Origin: Aspidapion aeneum
Taxonomy: Eukaryota; Arthropoda; Insecta; Coleoptera; Brentidae
DNA length: 64,000 bases
Reading direction: 5' to 3'
NCBI GenBank assembly: GCA_963576565.1
Contig: OY755039.1
Location: 68,762,886-68,826,885 of the forward strand
Position 1 is the first letter of the stretch; every line of letters begins with the position of its first letter. This document shows, piece after piece, positions 34,101 to 45,712 of this stretch. The notes beneath the pieces were generated by a model. That model worked only from the letters and a program-made list of their open reading frames with translations, was not told where the DNA came from and did no database searches. Both the position numbers and the translations under genes were made by a program.

Positions 34101-37100
34101 TATTTTATCGATTAACTAGGACAGCAAACAGAAAGAAACAAACTAACAAAAAAAAACAAAACATTTTTAGAAAAAGGCACATTTTTGTGATTTGTCATAG
34201 TTACCAAAAGAAAAGTTTTACAAAAACAATTGTACTGATAGAGTAAAAGAGTGGAGAATGTTTTTTGTTTGTTTAAAATAGTGTAGATTTTAAAAAATAT
34301 CAAAATAAAAAAAAATTATCAAAATTTATCCTCAAAATGGAATTTACTTGGCTTAAATGGTACAGACTGTACTTAAAGTTCGTATAGTCGAATATTTTCC
34401 ATATAGGAGAAAACATAAAAAATAAAATATTGTTTTATTGATAAACAATACAAAAATTCAAAAATAGTTTTAAAGAATCAAATGTTATTAATTTAGATAA
34501 TATTGATTTTATCAAGTTATAATATAATGAGAAGAGAAAAAAAAATAGAAAAATGTATCTTAGCAATGTTAAGATTGCTATGATAATATCCAATTGGATT
34601 CGAGAATGACTTCAAAATGGAAAAAAATATATATATATGTACACAAATCGAAAAATTTTAACCGGTGATGACGTAGTTTTTATTCGGTTTATGGGATCTT
34701 AGAAAAGCACTGATTAAGAGCAAATGATCCCCATTTAAAAAAACAAAGCTTTTTGAAATAATGGACTCTAAAATATACTATATATAATCGATTTTACGTT
34801 AATACTTTAACCAATAGGTGTTGATTTACTATAACACACATATCCATCATAAAAGAACAAAACCAAAAGGCATGTGTGGATTTTAACAAAAATAAAATGA
34901 TATTTTGTTTTTTTTTTTTAAATATTACAAAAATAAAAAAAAACAATTAAAAGTTTACAAAAAAAATTACTTTACCAAAATAATAAAAAGTTAAATATTA
35001 CACTTTTTCTGTGTAACACAAAAAACAAGATTAAAATTACATATCTGACAGATGATTGATGCAGATATTATCTGAAAAGATACAATTTACTTCTACTAAA
35101 GCAAAGTACAAAAGAGATTAAAGAATTGGTTTTCACGTATAATAATAGGTTACAAAAGCTCTGTATACCTCAAGATAGAACTGTGGCATAATGCGATAGA
35201 GACACTGTCTCTTGGTCCAGCGATTGATATGCCAACTACCAATCTCCACAGCTAATTAGCTATTTTTTTATAAAATTTGTGCTTATGCACTTAGTTTTAT
35301 GACAATTAGTTTTACGGGTAACATTTTACAGAATAAAAAAAAAACAGTTGTTCGCTGTATACTAGAAAAAAATTTTTTATACAAAGATTTTATTTACTTG
35401 ATTTTAAATATACTCTTCCATTAAGATGTTTTTTAATTTAAAACTTTCTAATTCAAATGAGACTTTTTCGTTAGTCTATAGGTGTTATCACTGCTAAAGC
35501 CAAAGACAGTGGTTTTATTTATAAAATTTCAAGACAAAAGAAAATATATAAATTTCATAATGTAAATATTACCAAATGACATAAAGATTAGCTTAAATGG
35601 CTGATCAACCCTATAAAGTAAAAAGAGTTAAAAGTTGATCATAAAATTTTATAATAGAAGAAAATACTTCTTTATTCTGCTGTTCTTGTCTGTTTTTCCA
35701 ATCTCTTATTTTTTCTTGATGTTAATATTTTCCAATATCACTTATGAAAATAAAACAGTTTTCTTTGATATGGCATGACTCAAGAGTCGTCTACTCTTTA
35801 TGGTTGTCTCTTCTAGGTTTTTCCTATTCCTATACTATTAAACACTAAATTTCTAAAAATCCTAACTTTTAGTTACTATCTCAAATATTATCTAATTAAC
35901 CTATTTTTTAACCAAGTCAGAAAAATTGTCCAAATGTCTACCATAAAACCTGTTTTAAAATAATATCCCATCATCACTTCAACACAGGTTTCAAAAATGT
36001 ATAGTGACTCTTGTATACCAAATCTAAATCATGTTTCGTCACAATAAAAAGAATAGGTAGATCTACCATTTTTTTATATTGAAAATTGTATTGTGAAATA
36101 TAAAATTTATTCAACGACAACGCTTTTGTCTCCCTAATTAGAAAACCTAAGACACTGTGGATTCAACACTAACAGGAAGTGGCCATCTTCACTGGAGTTA
36201 GAAAAACACAGGTGTATAACTAAGAAAGAAACTAGTCCAAATCTTCTTGTTAAATAAATTTTCCGGTCTATTGTGTATCCAGTATAACTCAAAAATGAGT
36301 TCCAGACATGACGAAATAGAAAATTACCTAGGTCTCCTACTGAAATCTACTAGGTGTGACGTCACTGTCTTCAATAACCTACCCTGATATAACTTTTTAT
36401 TCGTTTCATAGGTCAAGTTTTACCTCTACCTTGAATAGTTTTTCCCAAATTTAAATTCCCATTTTTACAAAATTATTTGACTTGAAAGAAACCCAAAAAT
36501 CCAACCCAAAAATTTTTCCGCTGTTTTAGACCAGTTCACCTGTACACCATGTAAGCTATAACATGACGATTATTAATTCAGTAGTTTTCTTGATAAAGAT
36601 TGGTTAAAACATTTAACTGACTATACCGTAACCCTATCTTTCAAAATTGAGTTACGATATTAGGAGATACGGCAACAAACAAAACAAATATAGACCAATA
36701 GAAAATTTTAATTAAAGGTATACCATTGAAACACCCTCTCGAGTGGAGAAGAAAAATTTTCCCAATTTACTCCTCAGCCTTCTTCTCAATGACTGGGGAG
36801 TTTAAAATCCAGCTAAAAACACTCATTCCATAAAAAAAAACATTTTATAAAATAATCTATAATATAATGATACAAACAGCGAAAAAATTAATTCGCCCTC
36901 GTCTTACAAAAAAACAACAAAAGAAAAAGAAAACGCGACGATTCCACTTGGCGAATTATTATTGGTCTATTGTTTTATAACATTCCTTATACATCAAAAG
37001 ATGCATATAACAAACACAGATCCATTTTGCCATACCATATAGCCATATCAAAGTTACGTTAAAAGAAAATTCTAGGACGCTTTAATTCAAAAATACTTCC

Positions 37101-37900
37101 CTCTCACATATTTACTCAACAGATAGTAATAGACTTTTGTCATTTATAAAAATATCTCAAAAATTACTTAACAATTTTATAACAAATTGTTCTTAAAAAC
37201 TTTCAACTTGATGTGTCAGTCATTTACAACTCAATACAAACAATACAACTCCTGAAAATAAGAATAAAAATATTAATTAAGTAAAATTTTTGAGGGAAGT
37301 CGAAGAATCGTAGACCTCTACAGTTGTTGAATGTCATGGTCTTCACCTATAAAAGAAAACGAAGTTATAATACTAATTTTATACATGGTTTTAACAAATA
37401 TAATAAAACTTTTTCTTTAAAACATCACTCAATGAATTTATTATGCTTTTGACATAGTGTTTAGACACTATTATTTTTCTTTTCATTAAAATCGGTCTCG
37501 TAGTTATTAAAAATTAAAACAAGTTTGTACAAATTTTAAATGAGTGCTCATAAATTACGAGGATTAGATGATAATTAAAAACTTTTTAGGCGAATAAAAC
37601 AATAAAAGCTCTACGAATGCAAAATTTTAAAAAATTTAAAATGCTAAGGCATTGCTTAATTAATTTATGTTATATATGTCTATGTAATGATAGACAGGCT
37701 TGCTTTTGCAATGCAAGAGAAAAAATATCTTTAGTGTCAAAATTGCAAATATTGAAACAAAAAAAAAACTTAAAAACTCAAAACAAAGATTGTCCTTTTT
37801 GACATCGATGATCTAATCTAAAAACACAAGAGAGAGATTGTCCCTTTTGACTTTCAGATTGATCTAGGATCTAGATTAATAATTTTTTTATAGGTTTTTC
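31181..37900. other. non-coding AT-rich interior of the LTR element, part 1
   Basis: About 6.7 kb with no recognisable protein. On the minus strand, pyrimidine-AG acceptor-like sites occur at about 31,983 (before GTCAGCTATTG), 37,262 (before GAGTTGTATTG) and 37,350 (before GTGAAGACCATG). Open frames of 100 codons or so at 31,664-32,030 match nothing I know. Many AT-rich runs and (AAT)n-like tracts near 33,760-33,790. The look is of untranslated RNA rather than decayed gag-pol. Confidence 0.5.
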
Positions 37901-38039
37901 AATACGTGTGTGGCTTGAGCCATTACAAAAAAAAATTAAACTTTTTGGCAAAGAATGGGTAGGGGATGAAATGTCAACTACCTCTAATTCAGAAAAATTA
38001 ATCGTTTATTTAAACAACTACACTTTCCATTCCATTCCA

Positions 38040-38420
38040 ATGGAAAGTGTCGAAATAGATGCAATAAGAAGATCAATGAAATTATCCAGAACTGATCATA
38101 CAAGAAATGAGATCATAAAATAAATAATGGGAATCGAGGAAAGCATAACTGATGACATCACTAAAAGGCAACTGATATGGTATGCCCATGTACAACGGAT
38201 GAACGACGAAAGATTACCAAAACAGGTTCTAGAATGGCAACCAATAGGACGCAGAAAAAGATGGCGTCCTAAACTGGAATAGCAACAGTCAATCCGAAGA
38301 TCAATGAGTCAAAAAAAAAACCTGACAGAAGATGACTGTCAGATTCGAAGGAGGTGGAAGATAGGCGTCGGACAACGTAGAAAAACGTTCTAAACCGACA
38401 TATTAGTAGTAAACAACTAC
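38040..38420 (+). pseudogene. non-LTR family B 3-prime fragment inside the LTR element
   Basis: Near-identical in order to the end of the copy at 57,480-58,612: VEIDAIRRSM, SITDDITKRQLIWY, HVQRMNDERLPKQVL, QPIGRRK, SMSQK and the terminal WKIGVGQRRKTF, followed by CCGACATATTAGTAGTA. In-frame stops (near 38,121 and 38,279) make it dead. It inserted after the LTR element's interior was formed. Confidence 0.8.
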
Positions 38421-38489
38421 TGTATAGAGTAAGTCCAACTACAGCAAAATAGTAACACAATAAAAAATACTCTGCCAATATATGGGCCC

Positions 38490-39212
38490 CTAAGCTCACA
38501 CTAGGTACTATAGTTATAGTTTACGTGTGAGCTAATATAACTAAAAACTGAAATATATTTTATTCAACTCCAGACTAAATTACCTTTTGTTTGATACCAC
38601 ACAAGCCATGTTTTGACTTAAACTCAAATTTTTAAAATCTACCCCCACCCTTAAAAGTAGGAAAAAACTAAAATGTATTTTGTTAAACTCCGGACTCAAT
38701 TACTTTTCGTTTGATGTCACACACGCCATATTTTCACTTAAACTCGAATTTTTGAAATATACCCCCACCCTTTTTTTTAAATAAATTAAAATGTATTTTG
38801 TTTAACTCCAGACTCAATTACCTTCCGTTTGATATCACACACGCCATATTTTCACATAAACTCTAATTTTTGAAATCTACCCCCACCCTTTTATTTGGTT
38901 TGTGTTTGGTTGATTTTGTTCATTTTAAAATGGGACCATCTCGACCCAAGACCCAGCCTAGTAACCAAATTTCATTACAATCGGCCGAGCGGTTTTTGAG
39001 TTATGCGCGTTGGTCGTTACAGACATACAGACAGACAGACATACAGACAGACAGACAGACAGACAGACGGCGCAACAAAAAAGTTTCAAAATCATCTGAA
39101 ACGCTAAGATATATAAAAATTTTTGAAATCGGAGCAACTTTTTTTTTCTCGAAAAAATTAGGATCACCATAGCTCACACTACTATAGTATAGTATATGTG
39201 TGAGCTAACAGT
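38490..39212. repeat. repeat X with three ~119-bp tandem units
   Basis: Each end is a palindrome, AGCTCACAC...GTGTGAGCT (38,493-38,533 and 39,172-39,206). Inside are three tandem units of about 119 bp (AACTC(C) markers at 38,566, 38,686 and 38,804; each closing with CTACCCCCACCC), then a unique block GTTTTTGAGTTATGCGCGTTGGTCGTTACAG, a (CAGA)n tract and ATAGCTCACAC. An inverted, interrupted copy occupies 49,757-49,846 plus 55,870-56,010. Non-coding; class unknown. Confidence 0.7.
39020..39068. repeat. (CAGA)n microsatellite within repeat X
   Basis: Tandem ACAGACAG units, preceded by ACATACAG variants. The other copy of repeat X was interrupted in the equivalent tract. Confidence 0.85.
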
Positions 39213-40460
39213 CTTTTAAAAAAAAAGAAAGTAAGCTCTGATGATAATTGCATAAAAATAATATATATTGTTTAAACAGGATAAGAAGACTACAAAAGTT
39301 AGCAAAGAAACGAATGTACTAAATCTTTGGGTTACCAAGATATTTACGCACGCAAGTTATTATCTCTGTGTGCAAATAACTTAAAACTTTTGAGATTCAG
39401 TGCTATTTACATATGTTAAGAATATCCTGGATGTATGTATCTATCCAACATTTTCCTGGAACACAAAGAAAAAAACGAATGAATACTAAAAAAAGAAAGA
39501 AAACTTAAATTCGTTGGACACTAACACAAGGTGCGGTCAAAACTGTGAAGTAATTCGATTAACTGTGCAGAGAAAACTTAACTGAAAAATTATAGAACTT
39601 TATAGCTTAATAGCTTAGCTAAGAAGGCATTGTGTTATTAGCGCTTTTCAAAAAAAAAACATACAGTACGAAGTACGAAGTAGGCCTGGCTTTTGGGCTA
39701 CTTTTTGTTAGCAGTTGATAAAGATTACTATGATCAAAAAAAATTACATTAACAGATAAAACAAATCAAAATTATCGAACGAACATTTTCACATATCTTT
39801 TAAATCTTAACATGAACAAAAAAAATACTAACCAATAGGTTTAAGTTTTAGTAATTATCTTAAACAAAAATGAAGGTTTAAAAGCTCAAATAACACGTTT
39901 CAGGTTGACAAAAATAGACATAAAAGGTCTTAATGACTTCATGGTATAATTTATAAAAATGAAATATAGTTTTATATTCATTGATTTAAAAAAAAAATGA
40001 TAGATAGAAATTTACGTAAGCTGTTTTCAGTACCTCACTGTACACGCGGGTCTATTGTGTACCACTGTGTTTTACACGACGTGGTAGAAACTCATTGTTT
40101 TGCCAATATACTTATTTATTAACTTAGTAGCAAAATTTTAAGAAGAAGAATGATCTAGATCTTACGAAAATGTACGTGTCAACTGTAAAAAGTGTTTATG
40201 AAAAACTTTATATCATATAGATATCAAAATACCAATTTTTTTTTTTTTTTAGTTTGTAAATATAAATCTTATATATATTTTTAATTTAACGCACAAAAAT
40301 CGTCACATGTGATGTGATTACGAGAGAATATTAGGAATAATGTACATAAGCCATTATTTTCTAGATTTAGCTGGTCAACTCAAAAATAACCGACCGACCT
40401 TAATGAAATTTAAATCAAGGAACTGCATTTCTCACTATAGATCTTTGTTTGAAAAATATT
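39213..40460. other. non-coding AT-rich interior of the LTR element, part 2
   Basis: No gene recognised. Confidence 0.45.
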
Positions 40461-40467
40461 AATTTAA

Positions 40468-40590
40468 TAGTACCCGTGAATGAAAAAACAAACCCGGGTT
40501 TCATGTTACCCACGGAAAAGTATAAGAGAAACAAAACTTTTTTTTCACGAAAGCTTGTTTGATCTATAAATATAATATCATAGTTTAATT
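40468..40590. repeat. interspersed repeat, copy 2 (TAGTACCCGTGAAT family)
   Basis: Partner of 6955-7145: TAGTACCCGTGAAT, then GTTACCCACGGAAAAGTATAAGAGA, then CTTGTTTGAT and an ATATAAT run. Inside the LTR element. Confidence 0.5.
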
Positions 40591-40625
40591 GATAGATACC
40601 GTAAAACGTTGTGTTTACTATGCGT

Positions 40626-40794
40626 CAGGCACAGATCTACGGGAGGGGAAAAAGGTGAAATTTCCCTCCCAAATCTTCAAATATATTTGTTTTGGACACA
40701 CATAAAACAGTGGTCTGGACAATATACAAAACAGTTCTATGCAATATTTATTATAATATTTCCTTCCCCAAATAAAATAGATACGCCACTGTTA
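40626..40794. mobile_element. possible hAT-like MITE
   Basis: Starts CAGGCACAGATCTACGGGAGGGG and ends GATACGCCACTG, the complement of a CAGTGGCGTATC-type hAT end. No matching 8-bp duplication at the two sides, so boundaries or identity may be wrong. Confidence 0.35.
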
Positions 40795-42130
40795 GAAAAC
40801 ATTTTATTCCAATTGAAAAAAGGCACGAAGTAGGTAGGTGTCTAAGAATGTTTTTCTGGAGTTCCTATGAATAGAAGAAAGGCCCTTTTTAGAAAGTAGG
40901 TATAAAATACCAAAGTTGAAGTACATCTTTGTTTCTTATAGACCCAAGTGGTCTGGAATACTTTAATAGCCTGTAAATTGATTTATGGGCCAAGACGTTT
41001 TAACTTCGAAATAATAGGTCAAAATTTTAAAAAATATTTAACGGTTTTTAAAAATTAAATACAGTTCAATAAAAAAAAAAAATATGAAAAAAGTTTTACC
41101 ATACTTAAATTGATTCAAGCAAATATACAGGGTATCTTTTTGCAACGGTATTTGCAATAATTTTCAAAAGTTGATTTTGATAGTTTTTCAAAATAGTTTA
41201 TTTGCTTGAAACAAGTCTTTATCATTAATTAAGTCAACTAATTATGTCTCATTTTCTTACTACATCACATCCTATCTAATGATTATCAACCAAAGGGTTT
41301 TACTTTGGTTGTTTGATTTTAATTAATTTTATAATTAAGTTAGCTTATTGGTTATGTATAACCTAAATTTCCATATTTCCATATTGCGTTTTCTCTTTAA
41401 CCAGTCTTTAATTATTAAATGGGAATTATGTTATATTTATTTTAATAATTATTATTTATGTTAAATAATATTATTTTTAAGATTATGTATAAAATTATTA
41501 CTAACTCAAAATACGCGAGTTTTTATTTTGGGAAAAATATCAAATACCTTTATCCAATTTCAAAGGTCAAGTCAAATTTAAAAAAATAGATTGATTTATC
41601 ACTATCTTTGGTTAAATTTTAGAAACAATTATTAGTACTTCTCCTATATAGTATGGAAAAGGAACTGCTAAGCAATCTTTTTAGGTTATCTGGTGTTTTG
41701 GTGTAAACCTACATATTACATCAAACATGGTACTTTGATCTTATCGAATTTATTTATTTAAATTCTTTATATTTTTAGTTATTTAAAACATTCTACTTAA
41801 TTTGTATATCTTTTAATAAAAATCAATAATGTACCTATATAGTCATAAAGACATGGACAGGACCTGTAAACTTGGTCTTTTTAATAAAAATTGCAAGAAA
41901 ATATCTTCTAGCTTCAAACTAATCAAACCGATTTCACTGTCACAAACTATAGTGACAACAAATTATCATTGTAAAACAAGCAAAAACGGTTACGAAAAAC
42001 CTTTACTGTGTTAGGACATTGATTTGTGGCTTTCTTTAGCCTTATGCAATAAAAATGCTGTGATATTATGTTTTTTCCAAAAAATTGCTGTATGGCTTTA
42101 CAAAATATTATTTCATTTAAGACATGGTCG
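40795..42130. other. non-coding AT-rich interior of the LTR element, part 3
   Basis: Nothing recognised. Confidence 0.45.
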
Positions 42131-42139
42131 ATAGCACCA

Positions 42140-42366
42140 ATACATTTGTTAAATCGATCGCCTTTCTGTCAAACAAATGTATTGTAAACTGGAGACCTTG
42201 GGAAAATAAAAGAGGTAGTGGAAGACCACAAATGAGATGAGCGCACGATTTGAAGAAACATGCGGACTAGATGGATGAACACGGCGTCATACAGGAAAGA
42301 GTGGAAGATATTGAAGGAGGCCTATATCCAAAGATGGATCGAAGAAGGCTAAATAAATAGATAGAG
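42140..42366 (+). mobile_element. RTE-like family A insertion with 5-prime inversion
   Basis: The forward part (from about 42,173) matches the 3-prime tail of family A: ACAAATGTATTGTAAACTGG, AAAATAAAAGAGGTAG, then the C-terminal codons and an ATAGATAG end. The first 30 bases (42,140-42,170) are the reverse complement of the region just upstream in full copies (GGCGATCGATTT...ACAAATGTATT), so the 5-prime end is inverted. A 7-bp target duplication AGCACCA flanks the whole (42,133-42,139 and 42,367-42,373). Non-coding remnant. Confidence 0.75.
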
Positions 42367-42373
42367 AGCACCA

Positions 42374-45300
42374 TTTTTTTTAAAAAGGTAATGAATGTAC
42401 TGTTAAAATTACCAATGCAAAACTTGTTTAATTACCGTGCGAATAAATACCTAACTCAAAAATTACTGTCAAAAAATTCACACACATTATGCACAGAAAA
42501 ATGAGATCTTGACTCTTGTTATTAGACAATAAAACTAGTGGTAGTTTATAACAAATAATGTTTAATTACAACTTGCGCAATGTCAATCATTGCTCTAGGT
42601 GACATTTTAGTGTAAAATACAGATGATAAAATAAAGGACTTTATAAATAAAAATTTTGACTCGATCTAAAATATGTACTGAGATAAACGCTTATGGGCAG
42701 TTCTCAATAGGTAATATAGTCCTTTCTTAAGTTTAGTTAACGTGTTTTGACTTTTAAGTTAATTGGTGGATAATTTATTTATTTTTCCAGTAAAGTTATT
42801 ATTCAGGACAATGACATACGAATAAAAAAATAGGATGAAACTCTCTCTAAATCGGCTAAGTTGTGTTTTAAGATGGTAACTAGTAAACCGATATGGATCC
42901 CATTTTTATTTTTTCTACAAAAAAGGTTTAGTTTTCTGTTAGGTTAACGTTTTGATTTTTGAAAATATGAAAAATAACGTACATTTTCGCTAAAGGTGAT
43001 TATTTTATTGCTTTGATTTAAAATAGGTCGAATTTTCTTAATATCCTTTCTTAGGATATAACTTTAGATCTTTTTTCGAAAAAAATAGGTCTTCAAAGTT
43101 AGACATGTACCAAATTTTAATGTTGACAAAGATCAGTACTTTTTTCCATAATATGAGCTTTTTATCAAATTCCTTAGTCATTTTTCTGTTTCTAGATCAT
43201 GGTTTTAACTCAGAATGATCCATTTGGTAATAAGTCGTTTTAGGTTTTAATTTCAAAGGTGTTAATATTTAATAAGATATTTAAGTGTGATGAGTTCATT
43301 TATTAACATAAATAGTTAATTACCTAATTACTTCGGATGTAGCGGATTAATTCCTTTAAGGGCAAAGATACTGACAAAATAAAGCAAAAATAATTTTTAT
43401 TGTGATTTTTTCCCAAAATATTTTTATAATGCTACATCTACATAAAACCTGAGACAAAATTAGTTTATGACTTTACAAACAAAAGCAAGTTTTTGTTCGG
43501 ACAATCTAGTTTGCTTTACCTGAATCATAGAAAATTGAATGAAGGGTTCTACATAGGTTTTTCCATTTCATAATATTTAATTAGGTATACCATTTTGCAA
43601 AAATGGCTTGACAATAACTTACGATAATAAACTACAATATACTTTTTGATTTGATTAAAAATATTATGAAACGAAATTCACTTGATTACCTACATGTTAG
43701 TGAAAGAAAATAAATAAAATAAAGTCTCTCTCAAAAAAACCAAAAAAAATATACAGGAGGTTGTTTTTACATTTACCTCACTTTACTTAAAAGCTGTGAA
43801 TTTGCAGATAGTGCTGATAATATCCAACTTAAAAAGAAAATCAAATTTTCTTTTATGAAAATACGTCATAAGAAAATTATAAAGCAAAAATAGTTCGACA
43901 GGTACGTCGTTTTAAAGAATGCTATGTTTGAATGCTATGTTTTGTAACATAAAACGTAAATTTTTATTTTTAATTTGATAATAATTGTATAGAGTCGATA
44001 TTTGCTGTGGCTACATTTATTTAGTCCATGGTTTTAACAAATTAGTGCTTTTTTTTTAAATTTTGAAAGATTTACTTGTAGACCTTGTAATAAAGAAATT
44101 TTTCATAATCGACAAAGTTGTTATTGAGATACAAAGAAATCAGTCAGTCACGTTTATTTTCCAAAAAGAAACTTGTGTGTAGTTTGGAAAATAAAATACA
44201 TTTTGAAAATCTGGAAATATAAAAACATAAAATTTGAAAATACTTCGTGGTTGCTTACTTATAGTTTGAACTGGTAAATCTCAATCATATTTGTATGATA
44301 TAGAGAGTACAAAAATGACAACAAAAAATATCTATCACATATTCTATACAGGATATTGCTAGTAGCTAGGTCTGTTTTTTGAGTTTATCCTGACCAGACA
44401 CTGTAGCACAAATTTATGAGAGATGAAATTGCCGTAATGATTGCATGGAAAAAGTAGTTAGAAATTATAAATTTTAAAGTTATGATGCAATATCAATGGA
44501 AAATTACTTGAGATTAATTAATTACACCATTTTGGATACTTAGATGGTCAAATAATTTGGCTTAGGTACTTTTTGCCAAATGAAATTTTAGCTATTAAAC
44601 AAACAATAAAACCAAAATAAAGTAGAAATATCGATATCTACGAAGAAAAATACTTATAAAAACAATGTTATAATGACAACATAAATTTTTGTATTATTTA
44701 AACAAAAAATGTTATTAAATATTAATAAAAAAGGTTTAATGGTTCAAAAAAACAAAAAAAACTGTTATTAATGCAATACAATAAATAAAAAATATCCTCC
44801 CTTAGTTATATTTGACGGGTGTCTTCAAAAAAAATCAGTGGTTTGTCAGAGGAAGGGTTAGCAATTATTGTTTCAGCCAACTAATCAAAAATAAAGAGTT
44901 GCAATGGACTCTTTTTTATGTTTTTAATAAAAGATTCTTAAAAAAAAATTCAGCTAGAAAGACAAAATAGGCTTTTAATGGCAAGAGAATGATAAGTTTA
45001 ATGAGACTTTATTTTAACAACACTGTGCTACAATTAAGACAAAATAATGGACTCTTTTATCCATTTTGTTTAAATAATGTTTTGATGGAACAATTTTAAA
45101 AGTTTACCAACGAGTTTTGGAGTTATAACTCAAATCTAGAGTTCAGTAAAGCTTTATTAAGGCAAAAGGTTGATCCTTTCGCATGCTGGAGAGTCCGTCC
45201 TCCAGATAGAAATGGAGAGCATTTTATTTGCTGGCATATTCGGATAGTATTTAAACTTAACTTTTCAATTAAAAATATTCTACCAATTTATCTTTTTAAA

Positions 45301-45600
45301 ATTTAAAGTGATCATATATCAATAGAAAAATTGTCATGACATTGACATTTTCCTTGTATTTACTGTTTCAAGGACAACAAAAATATTCAAAAATATTGAA
45401 AATACACATAATTGTAACACAGATTATAACGTTAGTAAATTAAACAACGAAAAACAGTTATGGCACATCTTCCAACAAATTAGTTTTGGTTTTCAAAAAC
45501 TAGACTATTTCTTTTTAAACGAACAATTTTACAAAAATTTCCTTTAGTTTTTCCAACAAAATACTACCAATGGGTTAACTAAAGTACTACTGAGTTTTTC
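42374..45600. other. non-coding AT-rich interior of the LTR element, part 4
   Basis: No gag or other protein on either strand, although on the minus strand this is the place just after the primer site where gag would be expected. Confidence 0.5.
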
Positions 45601-45603
45601 TCA

Positions 45604-45688
45604 AACTTTCAACATAAAATTTTCACAAATTTCCAAAATTTTTCCCAAATTTTCCAAAATTTTTCCACAAATTTTCCAAAAACTAAAT
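45604..45688. repeat. degenerate AATTTTCCAAA tandem repeat in the LTR leader
   Basis: On the minus strand, repeated GGAAAATTT(T/G)(T/G)GGAAA units lie just downstream of the primer site. Period about 17-20 bp, imperfect. Could be a leader RNA structure or slippage. Confidence 0.6.
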
Positions 45689-45700
45689 TACCCTGAACTA

Positions 45701-45709
45701 CTGACACCA
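45701..45709 (-). promoter_or_regulatory. primer binding site, tRNA-Leu type
   Basis: Minus strand TGGTGTCAG three bases inside the 5-prime LTR. It is complementary to a 3-prime end CTGACACCA, as in eukaryotic tRNA-Leu. Complementarity stops after 9 nt, which is short but usable in known elements. Confidence 0.6.
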
Positions 45710-45712
45710 CTT

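Noticed and set aside
39020..39068. CRISPR-like array
   Set aside because: It is a plain CAGA microsatellite without spacers, in a eukaryotic context.
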